Assembly: GCA_021397845.1 (NCBI GenBank)
Contig: CM038039.1
Span: 182,874,526-182,938,525 of the forward strand
Source of the DNA: Areca catechu
Taxonomy: Eukaryota; Streptophyta; Magnoliopsida; Arecales; Arecaceae
Reading direction: 5' to 3'
Length of the DNA stretch: 64,000 nucleotides
The notes under the pieces were generated by a model that was given only the letters and a program-made list of their open reading frames with translations, ran no database searches and was not told the origin of the DNA. A program made the position numbers and the translations under genes. Shown piece by piece: positions 53,371 to 63,519 of the stretch (positions are counted from its first letter, which is position 1; every line of letters starts with the position of its first letter).

Positions 53371-54156
53371 GCTTAGCGAGGCCTCCGGGAAGTAGGGACA
53401 TGAGTTTCAAAATCGCCACTCGGGTAGCACACGCCGCGCCTCGTAAGAGGTGCTGGTACAGTCCATAGTGACATGCGAAACCTCGTTTACATTGGCCCGA
53501 CGGGCCCCGCAGCCGAGAAGGAGAGTGCTGGTGGGCAGGAGCCCGCAACGGACATTGTCAATGCCTTGAAAGGAGAGCGCCCGTGCTCGGCCCAAAGCCT
53601 TGCCAGTATCTTCCCTCCCCCCTTTTTTCTCGCTAGGCTCTGCAAGGAAGACGATGGGGCCACCGGGTTCCCAGACTCGATGGGGAAAGGAAAAAGGGGG
53701 GAAGGGGAGAAAAGTGGGAGGCGAGAGGGAGCCTCCCGAGGGGAGGAGGGGGAGCTGGAGGCAACGTGATGGCATAAAAGGGATGGGAAGAGTGGGCAGC
53801 AAGGTAAGCAAAAGAAAGGTGGAAAAAAGAAGGCACCGAGAGAAGGATCCGGGGAATTCAAGAGGGGTCCTTAGGCACGAGCTCGGTGAAGGAGCTGGGC
53901 CCCAATTCCACTCTTTCCGACACCTCTTTTGTTAATATCTTCTCTAAGTCTGGGGGTCCTTCGGGGAACCCGCCTTAGGGATTCTGTTCCATCTCGCCGC
54001 TCTCTAACTTGACCGTCGGAGCTCCCTTGCCAGAACCCCCGGCGAGGGTCTCTGACCTTGTTTTGCAGGACCGGAAGCTCGGAGATCTCGAGGTGAGACA
54101 GTCTAAGATCGGTACCAGCTCTGATGCTACAGGCCACCGTGATGAGATCGGCAACA
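53371..54156 (+). repeat. gypsy-2 5' LTR, 3' portion
   Basis: Ends GGCAACA at 54156, followed by the primer-binding site. U5 signature at 54005-54070 (AACTTGACCGTCGGAG ... TTGTTTTGCAGG). A possible TATA box CATAAAAGG lies near 53773. The left end of the LTR is not visible; either the minisatellite belongs to its U3 or it was joined to another element there. Its other LTR would lie beyond the window. Confidence 0.5.
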
Positions 54157-54159
54157 GAT

Positions 54160-54180
54160 TGGCGCTCCAAGTAGGGGGGC
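54160..54180 (+). other. gypsy-2 primer-binding site
   Basis: TGGCGCTCCAAGTAGGGGGG, three bases after the LTR end, in the same position and with the same first seven bases as gypsy-1. Confidence 0.5.
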
Positions 54181-54359
54181 AGGACAGCAACCCCAGTGCG
54201 AGCCAGCTCTCTGCGGGCGAAAGCGCGCTTCGACCATATTGATGACTCGTGGATGCGAAGCATCCACCAGCTGAGTAGGGGAAGTCCCTTCCACTCAAGG
54301 GCCACATAGCCCATAGAGGGAGCTTCCTGCTCCACCTCCTCTTCCTCCGTAGCCGTCCC

Positions 54360-55935
54360 CGATGGACGGACCTTTCGCAGCTGTCATCTAGTAGCTGCAA
54401 ACCCTGACCACAGCAGTGCGGTAGCTACAACACCAGCAGCGCTCCCTGGCCACTCAGCTCCAGCCAGAGACCCCCGCGGGTCGGGCCGCGAGGCCCCGTG
54501 GGAGCCTGCGCTCCATCCAGGGCAGACCCTCTCATCCGCGGGTAGTCTCCAACCCCTGCGGGAGCCACCAAACTCCCGCAAAGAGGAACCACTCCGGTTC
54601 AGCAGATCACGAGAGTCAATCCCTGGCCAACGATGCCGAGACGGCGCGGTGCAGCAAGCGACTTCGGGGCAAGGCCCCCTACCGAGACCGATCGGCACCC
54701 CCTTCGCCAGCGACCTCGATGGAAGATTCCACCAACGAGGCCATTAGGCGCCAGGCCGAGAGGCGCTTGGAAGAGCACGAGCACAAGCTGGCGGAGTTCG
54801 CCCGCCGCTTTGCTGACATGCAGAACTCCCCAGCGGACCCAGCGGGCTATGATGCCCGGCCACCCTTCTCCTGGAAAATCCAAGAGGAGCCGATTTCGAG
54901 TCGGTTATGCATGCCATAAGTGGATCCCTACGATGGGACCACCGACCCCTTGGATCATTTGGAGAGCTACAAGGCTCTCATGAGGGTCCAGGGGGCCACG
55001 GATGCTCTTTTATGTGTCGCCTTCCCCGCTACCCTCTGGAAGGCCGCTCGAGTCTGGTTCACCCGCCTCGAGCCCGAATCTATTTGCTCCTTCCATCAAC
55101 TGGAAGGAAAGTTCGTGGCATACTTTGACGCTTGCCGGAAGGTGCCAAGAGAGGTGGACAACCTCTTCTCCATCCGCCAGCAGGACCAGGAGCTGCTTCG
55201 GGACTACGTTACCTGCTTCAAGATCGTTGCCCTCGAAATCTACAGTCTGGACGAGCCCGTCGCCATGTTGGCATTGAAGCACGGGCTCAAGACCTCCCGC
55301 TTGACCTATTCCCTGGACAAGAAGCCCCCCAGGACGTACTCCGAACTCCTCCTCCATGTCCACAAGTACATCTGGGTGGAGGAGGCCGATCGCACCAGGC
55401 GAGAGCTGGATGGGAAGTTCTCGAAGAAGCCAGCCCCGAGGGATGCCCCCAGGACCCGGAGGCCTGGACCACCTGCTGATCTTCGTCCAGGCCCGAAGCC
55501 GAAGAGCGTTGCTACCCCGGAACAAAGTTTCACCCTCTCCTTGCTCTCAAGATGAAGATCCTCATGGAGATTAAGGGTGAACACTACCTTCGTCGACCTC
55601 CTCCTCAGAACCCAAGGAGCATTCACGACAAGACAAAATACTGCCAGTTTCACCGCGAGCACGGCCACGACACGGAGAAGTGCCGTAATCTGAAGCGGGA
55701 AATCGAGGAGCTAATTAAGAGGGGCTACCTCAGGAAGTTCATGAGGAACGAAGCCCCGGCAGAGGGACAGTCGCTCACAGCCTTTCCCCCGGTCCCTGCA
55801 ATTGGTAACCGCCCAACGGAGAAGCCGGTGGGCATGATCTCCTGGGGGATCGGGCGTGCGGCGAAAAGAACCCGGGAGGCGGGAGACCCGGAGGATGTAC
55901 CCCCTTTGAAAAGGGGAATGAAAATAAAAATGTAA
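54360..55935 (+). pseudogene. gypsy-2 gag
   Basis: Recognisable from about 54719 (EAIRRQAERRLEEHEHKLAE, a likely coiled segment). A TAA at 54917-54919 precedes the capsid core: VDPYDGTTDPLDHLESYKAL, GATDALLCVAFPATLWKAAR, YFDACRKVPREVDNLF. A frame change near 55550 leads to the zinc-binding region KYCQFHREHGHDTEKC and then REIEELIKRGYLRKF. The 54160-54700 part is broken in all frames. Gag forms the particle; this copy is inactive. Confidence 0.8.
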
Positions 55936-56680
55936 ACAATGATGCAGTGGTGGTCGAGATGACCATCGCAAAGCATCCTGTACATCGCATTATGGTATAT
56001 AGTGGGAGCTCTATTGACGTGCTTTTTTATGATGCTTTCTCCCGAATGAACCTGTCTCATGATCAATTAAGGCCGGTGCACACCCCTCTTGTGGGCTTTA
56101 CCGGGGATTCGGTGGGGGTCGACGGGGAGATCACTCTCCTTGTCACTGCCAGATCCCCACCTCGGTAGACTACTGTCGTGATGACATTTACTGTTGTCAA
56201 GCTCCCCTCACCTTATAATGCCATCCTTGGCCATTTGGGGCTCAACCAGCTGGATGCTGTAATTTCTACCAAGAGGCTGCTGGTGCAGTTTCCTACAGCC
56301 TCTGGGATGGCCCAGCCCGTCCAGCATTTCCTTCAGACGGTCCCGGGTGCCCGGGGCGCTGAGCTCGGCCCCGACATCAACGACCTCGACCTAAGGGAGA
56401 AGGACCCCAGGGAAGGACCCGTAGAATACCTGTTGATGTATCCCCTCGGTTTGGACCCCCAGAAGACTGTGCATGTGGGAGCTCAGCTCCCAAAGGAAGA
56501 ACGGATCCGCCTGCTGGACTTCCTCCGCGCAAACGCGGATGTGTTTTCCTGGTCCGTAGCCGACATGCCAGGCATCCCCTCGGAAGTCATCACCCACAGG
56601 TTGAATGTTGACCCGAGGTATCGCCCGGTCCGCCAAAAAAAAGAGGAGTTTTGCTGCAGAAAGATAGAAGGCCATCAATG
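55936..56680 (+). pseudogene. gypsy-2 protease and linker
   Basis: Protease region VVVEMTIAKHPVHRIMVYSG followed by SSIDVLFYDAF. The catalytic Asp expected before SGSS is Tyr here (codon 55998-56000), so the enzyme would be dead even without the stop at 56166. The following segment is open from 56178 to 56681: YNAILGHLGLNQLDAV, PKEERIRLLDFLRANADVFS, ADMPGIPSEVITHRLNVDPR, which leads into RT. A one-base slip in an A-run near 56638-56644 shifts the frame. Confidence 0.75.
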
Positions 56681-56681
56681 A

Positions 56682-57795
56682 AGAAGTGGAGAAGCTCCTC
56701 GCCGCCGGCTTTGTGCGGGAATTATAATATCCCAGTTGGCTGGCGAATGTGGTCATGGTGAAGAAGAGTTGTGGCAAGTGGAGGATCTGCGTGGACTACA
56801 CCGACCTCAACCGATTTTGCCCGAAGGACAGTTTCCCTCTTCCAAAGATTGACCAGTTAGTGGACACCACTTCGGGGCATCGCCTCCTCTCTTTCATTGA
56901 TGCCTTCTATGGGTACAACCAGATTCGAATGCAACCAAAGGATGAGGAGCACACCGCTTTCATCACCGACCGTGGAACTTACTGTGATAAGATGATGCCA
57001 TTCGGTCTCAAGAACGCCGGGGCCACGTACCAGTTGCCGGTCAACAAAGTTTTCAAAGACCAGATCGGTTGCAACATGCAGGTGTACGTGGACGATATGC
57101 TGGTAATGAGCAAGCCTCTTTCGGACCACGTCGATGACCTGGCGAAGACCTTCGACAACCTCCGGCTCCACCAGATGAAGTTGAACACGGTGAAGTGCGC
57201 TTTCGGCATGTCCACCAGGAAGTTCTTGTGGTTCATGGTGACCCAAAGAGGGATAGAAGCCAACCCAGAAAAGGTCCAGGCTATTTTGGACATGGAGCAA
57301 CCCACCTCCAAGAAGCAAGTGCAGTGACTCACCGGCCGGATAGCCGCCCTGAGTTGATTTATATCGAGGTCTGTCGACCACTGCCGGCCTTTCTTTAAAG
57401 TGCTGAGAAAGATGAACAACTTCACCTGGACTGAGGAGTGCTAGGAGGCGTTTGACGAGCTAAAGAGGATGCTTGCATCACCGCCACTGCTCTCTAGGCC
57501 CAAAGAAGGAGAGGAGCTCATCCTGTACCTGGCGGTCACCCCAGAGGCCATCAGTTCGGTCCTAGTTCAGACTGATGACCAGGGAATGCAGAGACCGATG
57601 TATTACACAAGCAAACTCCTCCACGATGCGGAGCTCAGGTATTCCCGATCTGAAAAACTCATTTTTGCACTAATAGTATTCGCCCAGCGTCTCAAGCCTT
57701 ATTTCCAAGCACACCTCATTGCCGTCCTGATGGATCAGCCACTGAAAGCGATACTCAGCCGACCTAACACATCCGGCCGATTGGCGAAGTGAGCA
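56682..57795 (+). pseudogene. gypsy-2 reverse transcriptase and first RNase H
   Basis: RT body open from 56749: KWRICVDYTDLNRFCPKDSF, SFIDAFYGYNQIRMQ, MMPFGLKNAGATYQ, YVDD at 57085-57096. A TGA at 57325 replaces a Gln or Arg codon. RNase H follows: LILYLAVTPEAISSVLVQTD, MYYTSKLLHDAELRYSRSEK, with another stop (TGG to TGA) near 57790. Confidence 0.85.
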
Positions 57796-58320
57796 CTCAA
57801 GCTTAGCGAGTTTGACATCACTTATCGACCAAAGTCGGCCATGAAGGCGCAAGTACTCGCTGACTTCTTGGTCGAGTGTGCGGGCCTGGGCAAGGGGACG
57901 GAGGAAAGCCCTCTAGACCAGCAGCCGGAACCAGGTCCCGAGGAGGACGTTTGGATCCTTCATGTGGATGGGGCCTCAAACTCCAGCGGGAGTGGAGCTG
58001 GTCTCATCCTCGCCAACGGCGAGGAGATCGTCGCCGAGTGTGCACTCTGGTTCCAGTTCGTCGCAACTAATAATCAGGCAGTGTATGAAGCGCTCCTTGT
58101 GGGGTTGAGAGTGTCCCGCGAGTTGGGCATGGCCAACCTCAAGGCCTTCACTGATTCACACCTGGTGGTCGGGCAGATCTCTGGGGAGTACGGCGCGCAG
58201 GGCCCTTAAATGGCGAAATACCTGGAGCTCGTGAGAACGAGCGTGGCAGGATTTCGGTGCTTTAGCGTCTCCCATATACCCCGCGGGGAAAATGCTTGCA
58301 CGGATGCACTCTCCTGACTG
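57796..58320 (+). pseudogene. gypsy-2 second (archaeal-like) RNase H
   Basis: WILHVDGASNSSGSGAGLIL at about 57952, then NNQAVYEALLVGLRVSREL and LKAFTDSHLVVGQISGEYG, ending HIPRGENACTDALS. The DG, E and DS positions expected for the active site are present. Stops at 58207 and near 58317 break it. The double RNase H supports assignment to the Tat lineage. Confidence 0.8.
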
Positions 58321-59657
58321 GCGACCATGCCAGACTTGTTGTTGGGCCGTGCTTATGTCGAGCATCTCAAGGCCCCGAGCTACGAGATGCCCATGGAAGT
58401 CCAACAGGTCAGCCAAAAGCCCAGCTGGATGGACAAGTATGTCGAGTACATTACTAGCGGCACCTTGCTGGAGGACTGCGCAGCGGCTCGCCTTATCAAG
58501 AGGAAGGCCGTGTGGTTTGTCTTAATGGATGGACTACTGTATCGAAGGTCCTATTCCTACCCCCTCTTCAAGTGTCTGAGACCCCTGGAGGCCACACTCA
58601 TGCTCCAAGATATCCATGAGGGTGTCTGTGGGAATCACGTGGGGGGTAGAACACTGGCGTACAAGGCCCTCCGCCAAGGTTACTTCTGGGAGACAATGAA
58701 GGAAGATGTAGCTGACTTTGTGAAGAGGTGTGATCGATGTCAGCGGCATGCCATGGTGTAGCGTCAGCCCTCCGCTTCTCTCTCCCAGCTCTCCGCTCCA
58801 TGGCCGTTCGCTCAATGGGGGATGGATCTCTTGGGACCTTTTCCCCCGGCGTCCGGGCAGCGAAAATTTTTGATCGTGGCCATCGACTACTTCACGAAGT
58901 AGGTCGAGACTGAACCCCTGGCCCAGATCACGGAGGCAAATGTTGCCAAGTTCCTCTGGAAGTCAATTATCTGCCGTTTTGGCCTACCGCACACCATTAT
59001 CACCGATAACGGACGTCAATTCGACTGCCGGGAGTTTGAGAAATTCTACAGCAACCTAGGTATCTACCATCGCTTCACCTCGGTGGCGCATCCATAGATA
59101 AACAAAGAAGCCGAGGTAACAAATAGGACCATCTTGTAGGGCCTCCGGACAAGACTGGATCAAGCCAAGGGAAGGTGGGTGGAAGAGCTCCCGAGCATCC
59201 TGTGGGCGTACCACACCACCCCGAGGATGACCATCGATGAGACCCCATTCAACCTCGTCTTCGGTGCCAAAGCGATTATCCTGATAGAACTCAGCCTACC
59301 CACCCTGCGCGTGGAGCAGTATGACGAAGTGGAAAATCCCGCCAGGATGCTGCTAAACCTGGACCTCCTTGAAGAGACAAGGGACAAGGCTCGAGTACGA
59401 ATGGCGGCCTACAGGCAGCGAGTGGCCAGGTACTACAACTCCAGAGTGCGACCAAAGTCCTTCCGCTTGGAAGATCTGGTGCTCCGTCGGGCTGAAGCTT
59501 CCCAGCCACGGGAGTGCAGGAAGCTCTCCCCGAACTGGGAAGGCCCTTATAGGGTGGCGGAGGTACTCCCTCGCGAGGCCTACTACCTAGAGGAGCTAGG
59601 AGGGTCCCGGTTCTCTCGGACCTAGAATGCCTCGAACTTGAGGATGTATTACCAATA
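58321..59657 (+). pseudogene. gypsy-2 integrase
   Basis: Zinc-binding region HEGVCGNHVGGRTLAYKALR ... RCDRCQRHAMV is intact (two His, two Cys). The core follows with WGMDLLGPFPPASG, IITDNGRQFD and EAEVTNRTIL (D, D, E). The C-terminal part is open from 59179: TPFNLVFGAKAIILIELSLP, KLSPNWEGPYRVAEVLPREA. Five stops all look like CAG or TGG changed to TAG (58759, 58900, 59095, 59137, 59623). It ends near 59657 (LRMYYQ). Confidence 0.85.
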
Positions 59658-59791
59658 GCATAAGGCTCCTTGAACTTCAGCAATGAAATCCTTTTCCTTC
59701 ACCAAATGCTTCTTCTCACTTCGTAGGGAGAGAGCCACTTAGCTTTGAGTTTGGCGAACACGAGCATGGCAGAAGACCCGCGAAGGCGATA

Positions 59792-60500
59792 GGTCCCGGA
59801 CTTCGGTTTGGAAGGCGGGGCAGAATCAAATTCGCCCATGCAGTCCCGGAAAATAGCCCGGCAAGCTGCCTAGGGCTTGGATAAAGCCTGCAGCCCTAGG
59901 GTTCAGTCCGGAGGTCCCGGACTTCGGTCTGGAAGGCGGGGCAGAATCAAATTTGCCCACGCAGTCCCGGAGAACAGCCCGGCAAGCCGCGCAGGGCTCA
60001 GATAAAGCTTGCGGCCCCGGGGTTCAGTCTGGAGGTCCCGGACTTCGATCTGGAAGGCGGGGCAGAATCAAATTCGCCCATGCAGTCCCGGAGAATAGCC
60101 TGGCAAGCCGCATAGGGCTCGAATAAAGTCTGCTGCCCCGGGGTTCAGTCCGGAGGTCCCGGACTTTGGTCTGGAAGGTGAGGCAGAATCAAATTCACCC
60201 ACACAGTCCCGGAGAACAGCCCGGCAAGCCATGTAGGGCTCGGATAAAGCCTGCGGCCCCGGGAGTCAGTCCGGAGGTCCCAGACTTCGGTCTGGAAGGC
60301 GGGGTAGAATCAAATTCACCCCACAGTCCTGGGGGATGGCCCGGCAAGCCGCGCAGGGCTCGCATAAAGCCTGCGAGCCCGGAGTTCAGTCCGGAAGTCC
60401 CGAACTTCAGTCTGGAGGGTGGGGCAGAACTCAGTCTGCCAACGAGCTCGGCTCGAAATGCACCACGGGACTCAGTCCCAGTGCCCGAACCCAGAGTTCA
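59792..60500 (+). repeat. 121-bp tandem repeat, gypsy-2 3' UTR
   Basis: Nearly six copies of a 121-base unit. The landmark GGTCCCGGACTTCGGTCTGG falls at 59792, 59913, 60034, 60155, 60276 and about 60396. The unit also has GCGGGGCAGAATCAAATTC and GCCCGGCAAGCCGC. It lies directly downstream of integrase, as the 46-bp array does in gypsy-1, but the two repeat sequences are unrelated. Confidence 0.85.
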
Positions 60501-60509
60501 GTCTGGAAG

Positions 60510-61110
60510 GTAAAAAAAAAAAAAAAGAGAGGAGAGAGCGAAGCAATGGTCTGGCGAAAAAGAAGTTTCATTGCCTTTGAAATGTGAATACACAGGAGGA
60601 GTCCCGACAGGCCGGGAGTCCTCAAAAAGAAAAAGAAGATACAAAAAGAAAAGAAGAAGGACGGTAGTGCCAGGGAGGCTATTTTGGCACGGCGACATCC
60701 TCCTCGGGCTGGGGCGCACTTTCTCCGCCTGCACCGTCGACGGGTGGCTGCTCGGGGGCTGCTCCTGAGTCGCCGCCGCCTGCTGGAGCTCCCAGCTGCT
60801 GCTGGAGCTCCTACACTGGGCTCCTCTGCCTCCAAGGACTACCCCGCTGAGGTCGAGCTCGGGGTAGAAGGAACTTACCTTGTCCCGGCATACCTAGAAC
60901 CCCTTCAAGAAGGAGTCCACGGCAGCCTCCCAAACCTCTGCGATGTATTCCTCCGAGGCCCGGAATCTCGGGACGGCCTCCTGTGACTCCCGCTTCGACG
61001 CCTCCAACAGCCCGTTGACGTAGGAGCTCTTCTCCTTGGCCGCGCTTAGCTCCCTCCGGACCTCCTCCACCAGGCGCTCCAGCGACCGGGACTGAGCCCT
61101 GAGGTGGGTC
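60510..61110 (-). pseudogene. gypsy-2 antisense additional ORF, truncated
   Basis: On the minus strand, from the LTR junction leftwards: a likely coiled coil (RSLERLVEEVRRELSAAKEK), then LLEASKRESQEAVPRFRASE and YIAEVWEAAVDSFLKGF. One TAG (about 60896) follows, and after it the frame stays open: VCRDKVSSFYPELDLSGVV, then a low-complexity Ser/Gln/Pro tail. Plant Tat elements are known to carry such an extra ORF between pol and the 3' LTR, sometimes in antisense. This piece is its C-terminal part. Its N-terminal part was cut off by the copia-2b insertion at 61111. Its function is not established; I infer one original gene from the single stop and the continued frame. Confidence 0.55.
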
Positions 61111-63506
61111 TGTTGGGAAATGTATCCCAAAGCCAATTGCCTGGGTTGTAGGCGGTTGTGCTCAGCACTGTATTTATTTTATGAATTAATAAAATTGTTA
61201 TTTGGCAGCTCATCACATATTGAATTTTCCTAAAAATGAACTTTTTCCATGTGATGAAGTCCTTAGGGCTACTCTTACTTTGATACAGAGAGGATGTATC
61301 GACTGGTCCTTAAACCTTGTTCACAGCCAAAGGATATATTATATAGGATGGCAATATATCAAGTATAGGTTGTTGCAGTTCATATCGTTTGGTTGTCCTC
61401 TTGACCAAATGAGTGTGGTGACACTGATGTGACCTGCAAGTGGGATATATGATATTTCATTGAACGTAACTCCGTGAAACCCCTTTCTGCCAAAGGGATA
61501 CTCATGATTGGATATGGGTATATGTTTCCCTCTGACCTGAGGTCATCACGGTTGCTTGCAAGCAACTCCCTGTGCTTTGGTGCCGGACTACCCAGATTTT
61601 TAATCCGGTGATGGAAGGTTTCTAGGTATAGGCAAGTACTTGTGGAGCAGTGATGGACCAAGATGGAATTGACCTATCCGAACAGTTTGGATTGAATGTC
61701 TTGCTGTATCTCAATTTAGCAAATCCTCGGCCGGGGTAGCCCTAGTGAAGAGTCACTAGGCTTGCAAGATTGAGACACGTGGTCGACTGACTTAGTCTGG
61801 GTTGGCAGCCCAATATCAGTCGTCCTGAGCATTAGAGGTCAAAGGGATGAATTATACAGTAACCATATGCCAGAGGTTCGATAGTATGCTCCCGCATCTT
61901 CGACCTATCCGGACGTCGGGACCCATTGCTAGATGGTTTCCTGTGCTGGTACTGGAATCGTTCCAGTACTACTGTTTAGGTTCGAACCTATGAGGTTACC
62001 GCCACAGAGGATAACTCTCTGATCCAGATACCGAGTACGATTAGGAATCGCTTCGGTTTTACGGTCACGGTAATTTTTTTGAGCACTTTTTTTCGGTCTT
62101 GCCCTTGTTTGGGTCAGCCAAAAATTATTCCGGGCTGACCAGGTTTGTGCCAGGATTTTTCTAAATCAGATTGGATCTGATTCGGAGCTAAATTCGGCCT
62201 TCAATTGGTTGTGAACCAATTGAATTTTATTTATTGGGCTTGGACTGTTCAATTTGAATTAAACCATTTTTTGGGATTCAACCTTTGGGTTAAATTATTT
62301 TGAACCCATTTCATTTGGACCGGTTTTAATTGAATTAAACCGGATTTCATTTGGACCGTTTTTCTCCATTGAACGCTCTGCACGCTGATTTTTTTCGCTG
62401 GGCGTTTTCCATGCGGTGGAAGCCCATTCGGCGCCTCTTCTTCTCCCTCCACCCATTAGCCTTTAACCCCATTTTAATTATCCTAATGGCTGGTTTAGTG
62501 GGTGGTTTTAGCCTCCGAAATCCTTTGGCCTCCCAACGTTTTGTTTTCTTTTCTCCGCTGGCTGCTGCTCCCCTTTAAAACCTGCAGTCCCCTGTTTTTT
62601 ATAAGGACGTCACCGTGTAAAAAAAAGGGGTGCTCTGTTCCAAATTTTTTATCGTGTGAGGTCAAAAGGGCTGTGAGAGTTTCTTGTATTAGGAGTATAT
62701 CCCTTCCCAAATTGCACCGGTGCAGTTGGGGGCTGTGGTTTGGAGAGATCTAAGGAGAGAAACAAGCTTTGATCCTTGTTGATAGAAGTGCTTAAATCAT
62801 TCATTGCAGCAAACCAGGATTGCTGCCTTCCACCGTGACTAAGCTCAATTCTGCGTCTAGCACCGTGCAAAGGAGAGGATCAGTGAACCCCCGGCATGTC
62901 TCCCCTCTAGAGGGAGTATTCTTCTACTCCTCGGAGCAAACCACGCGAGCCGGGATTGCTCCAGTTGCCCGAAATCCAACGTCGAAGATAGCTACTCTGT
63001 TCTGCTACCATATTCGTGTAGCAGACTTCGGTGAATTTTTACAATTTATTGGCTTAGTTTTTCTTGCAGAAACTAGTGCCAAATCGAAGAGGACTTCCTT
63101 AAGAATCTACAGCTCAAATTTGGGAGCGATCGAAGGTCCGGAAGGCGGCGTTCCGGGGACTTTTCGAAAGCCCAGTTTTCAGCCCAAGGTGGAAGATGAC
63201 TGGAATAACTTTTTTCCAGTTATTCCAGCCTATTCCAGGCTTATACCAGTTTTATTCCCAGCAGGAATAAGGTATGGGTTTTGTTTTAAATTTCATGTAT
63301 GCGTAGATTTATAGATTTAAAATGTTTATAAACATTACATGCCCATGTTACAACATATTTTGATCTGTACATGCTTCCTCATTGCGTTAGATCCTGGGTG
63401 GAGCATGTTTTCGCTGTGCATTTTAAAATCGTTTTAAAATACTTACCTGCTCCTTGTTGTTGCATGCTTAGGGTAGGCACCTGCAAACCCACCATTTTTT
63501 CTTTCA
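61111..63506 (+). repeat. copia-2b 5' LTR
   Basis: 2,396 bases, TGTTGGGAAATG...TTCTTTCA, clearly related to the copia-2 LTRs but more diverged. Its TATA-like box is TTTAAAA (62574-62580). The hairpin at 63200-63228 corresponds to that of copia-2. The five bases before it are GGGTC, so a matching GGGTC is expected at the far end of the element, outside the window. The open frames at 62502-62753 and 62820-63314 are LTR sequence. Confidence 0.85.
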
Positions 63507-63507
63507 C

Positions 63508-63519
63508 TGGTATCAGAGC
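63508..63519 (+). other. copia-2b primer-binding site
   Basis: TGGTATCAGAGC, one base after the LTR; initiator Met tRNA type. Confidence 0.85.

Noticed and set aside
52114..53376. 420-codon open frame in the 62/185-bp array
   Set aside because: It is a by-product of a GC-rich tandem repeat without stops; several overlapping frames on both strands are equally open and no domain is seen.
53407..54400. Many frames of 60-154 codons on both strands
   Set aside because: They overlap each other in the GC-rich LTR end and leader of gypsy-2 and carry no recognised domain.
62820..63314. 164-codon frame near the copia-2b LTR end
   Set aside because: It lies wholly within the LTR and the matching copia-2 LTR segments are not open in the same way.
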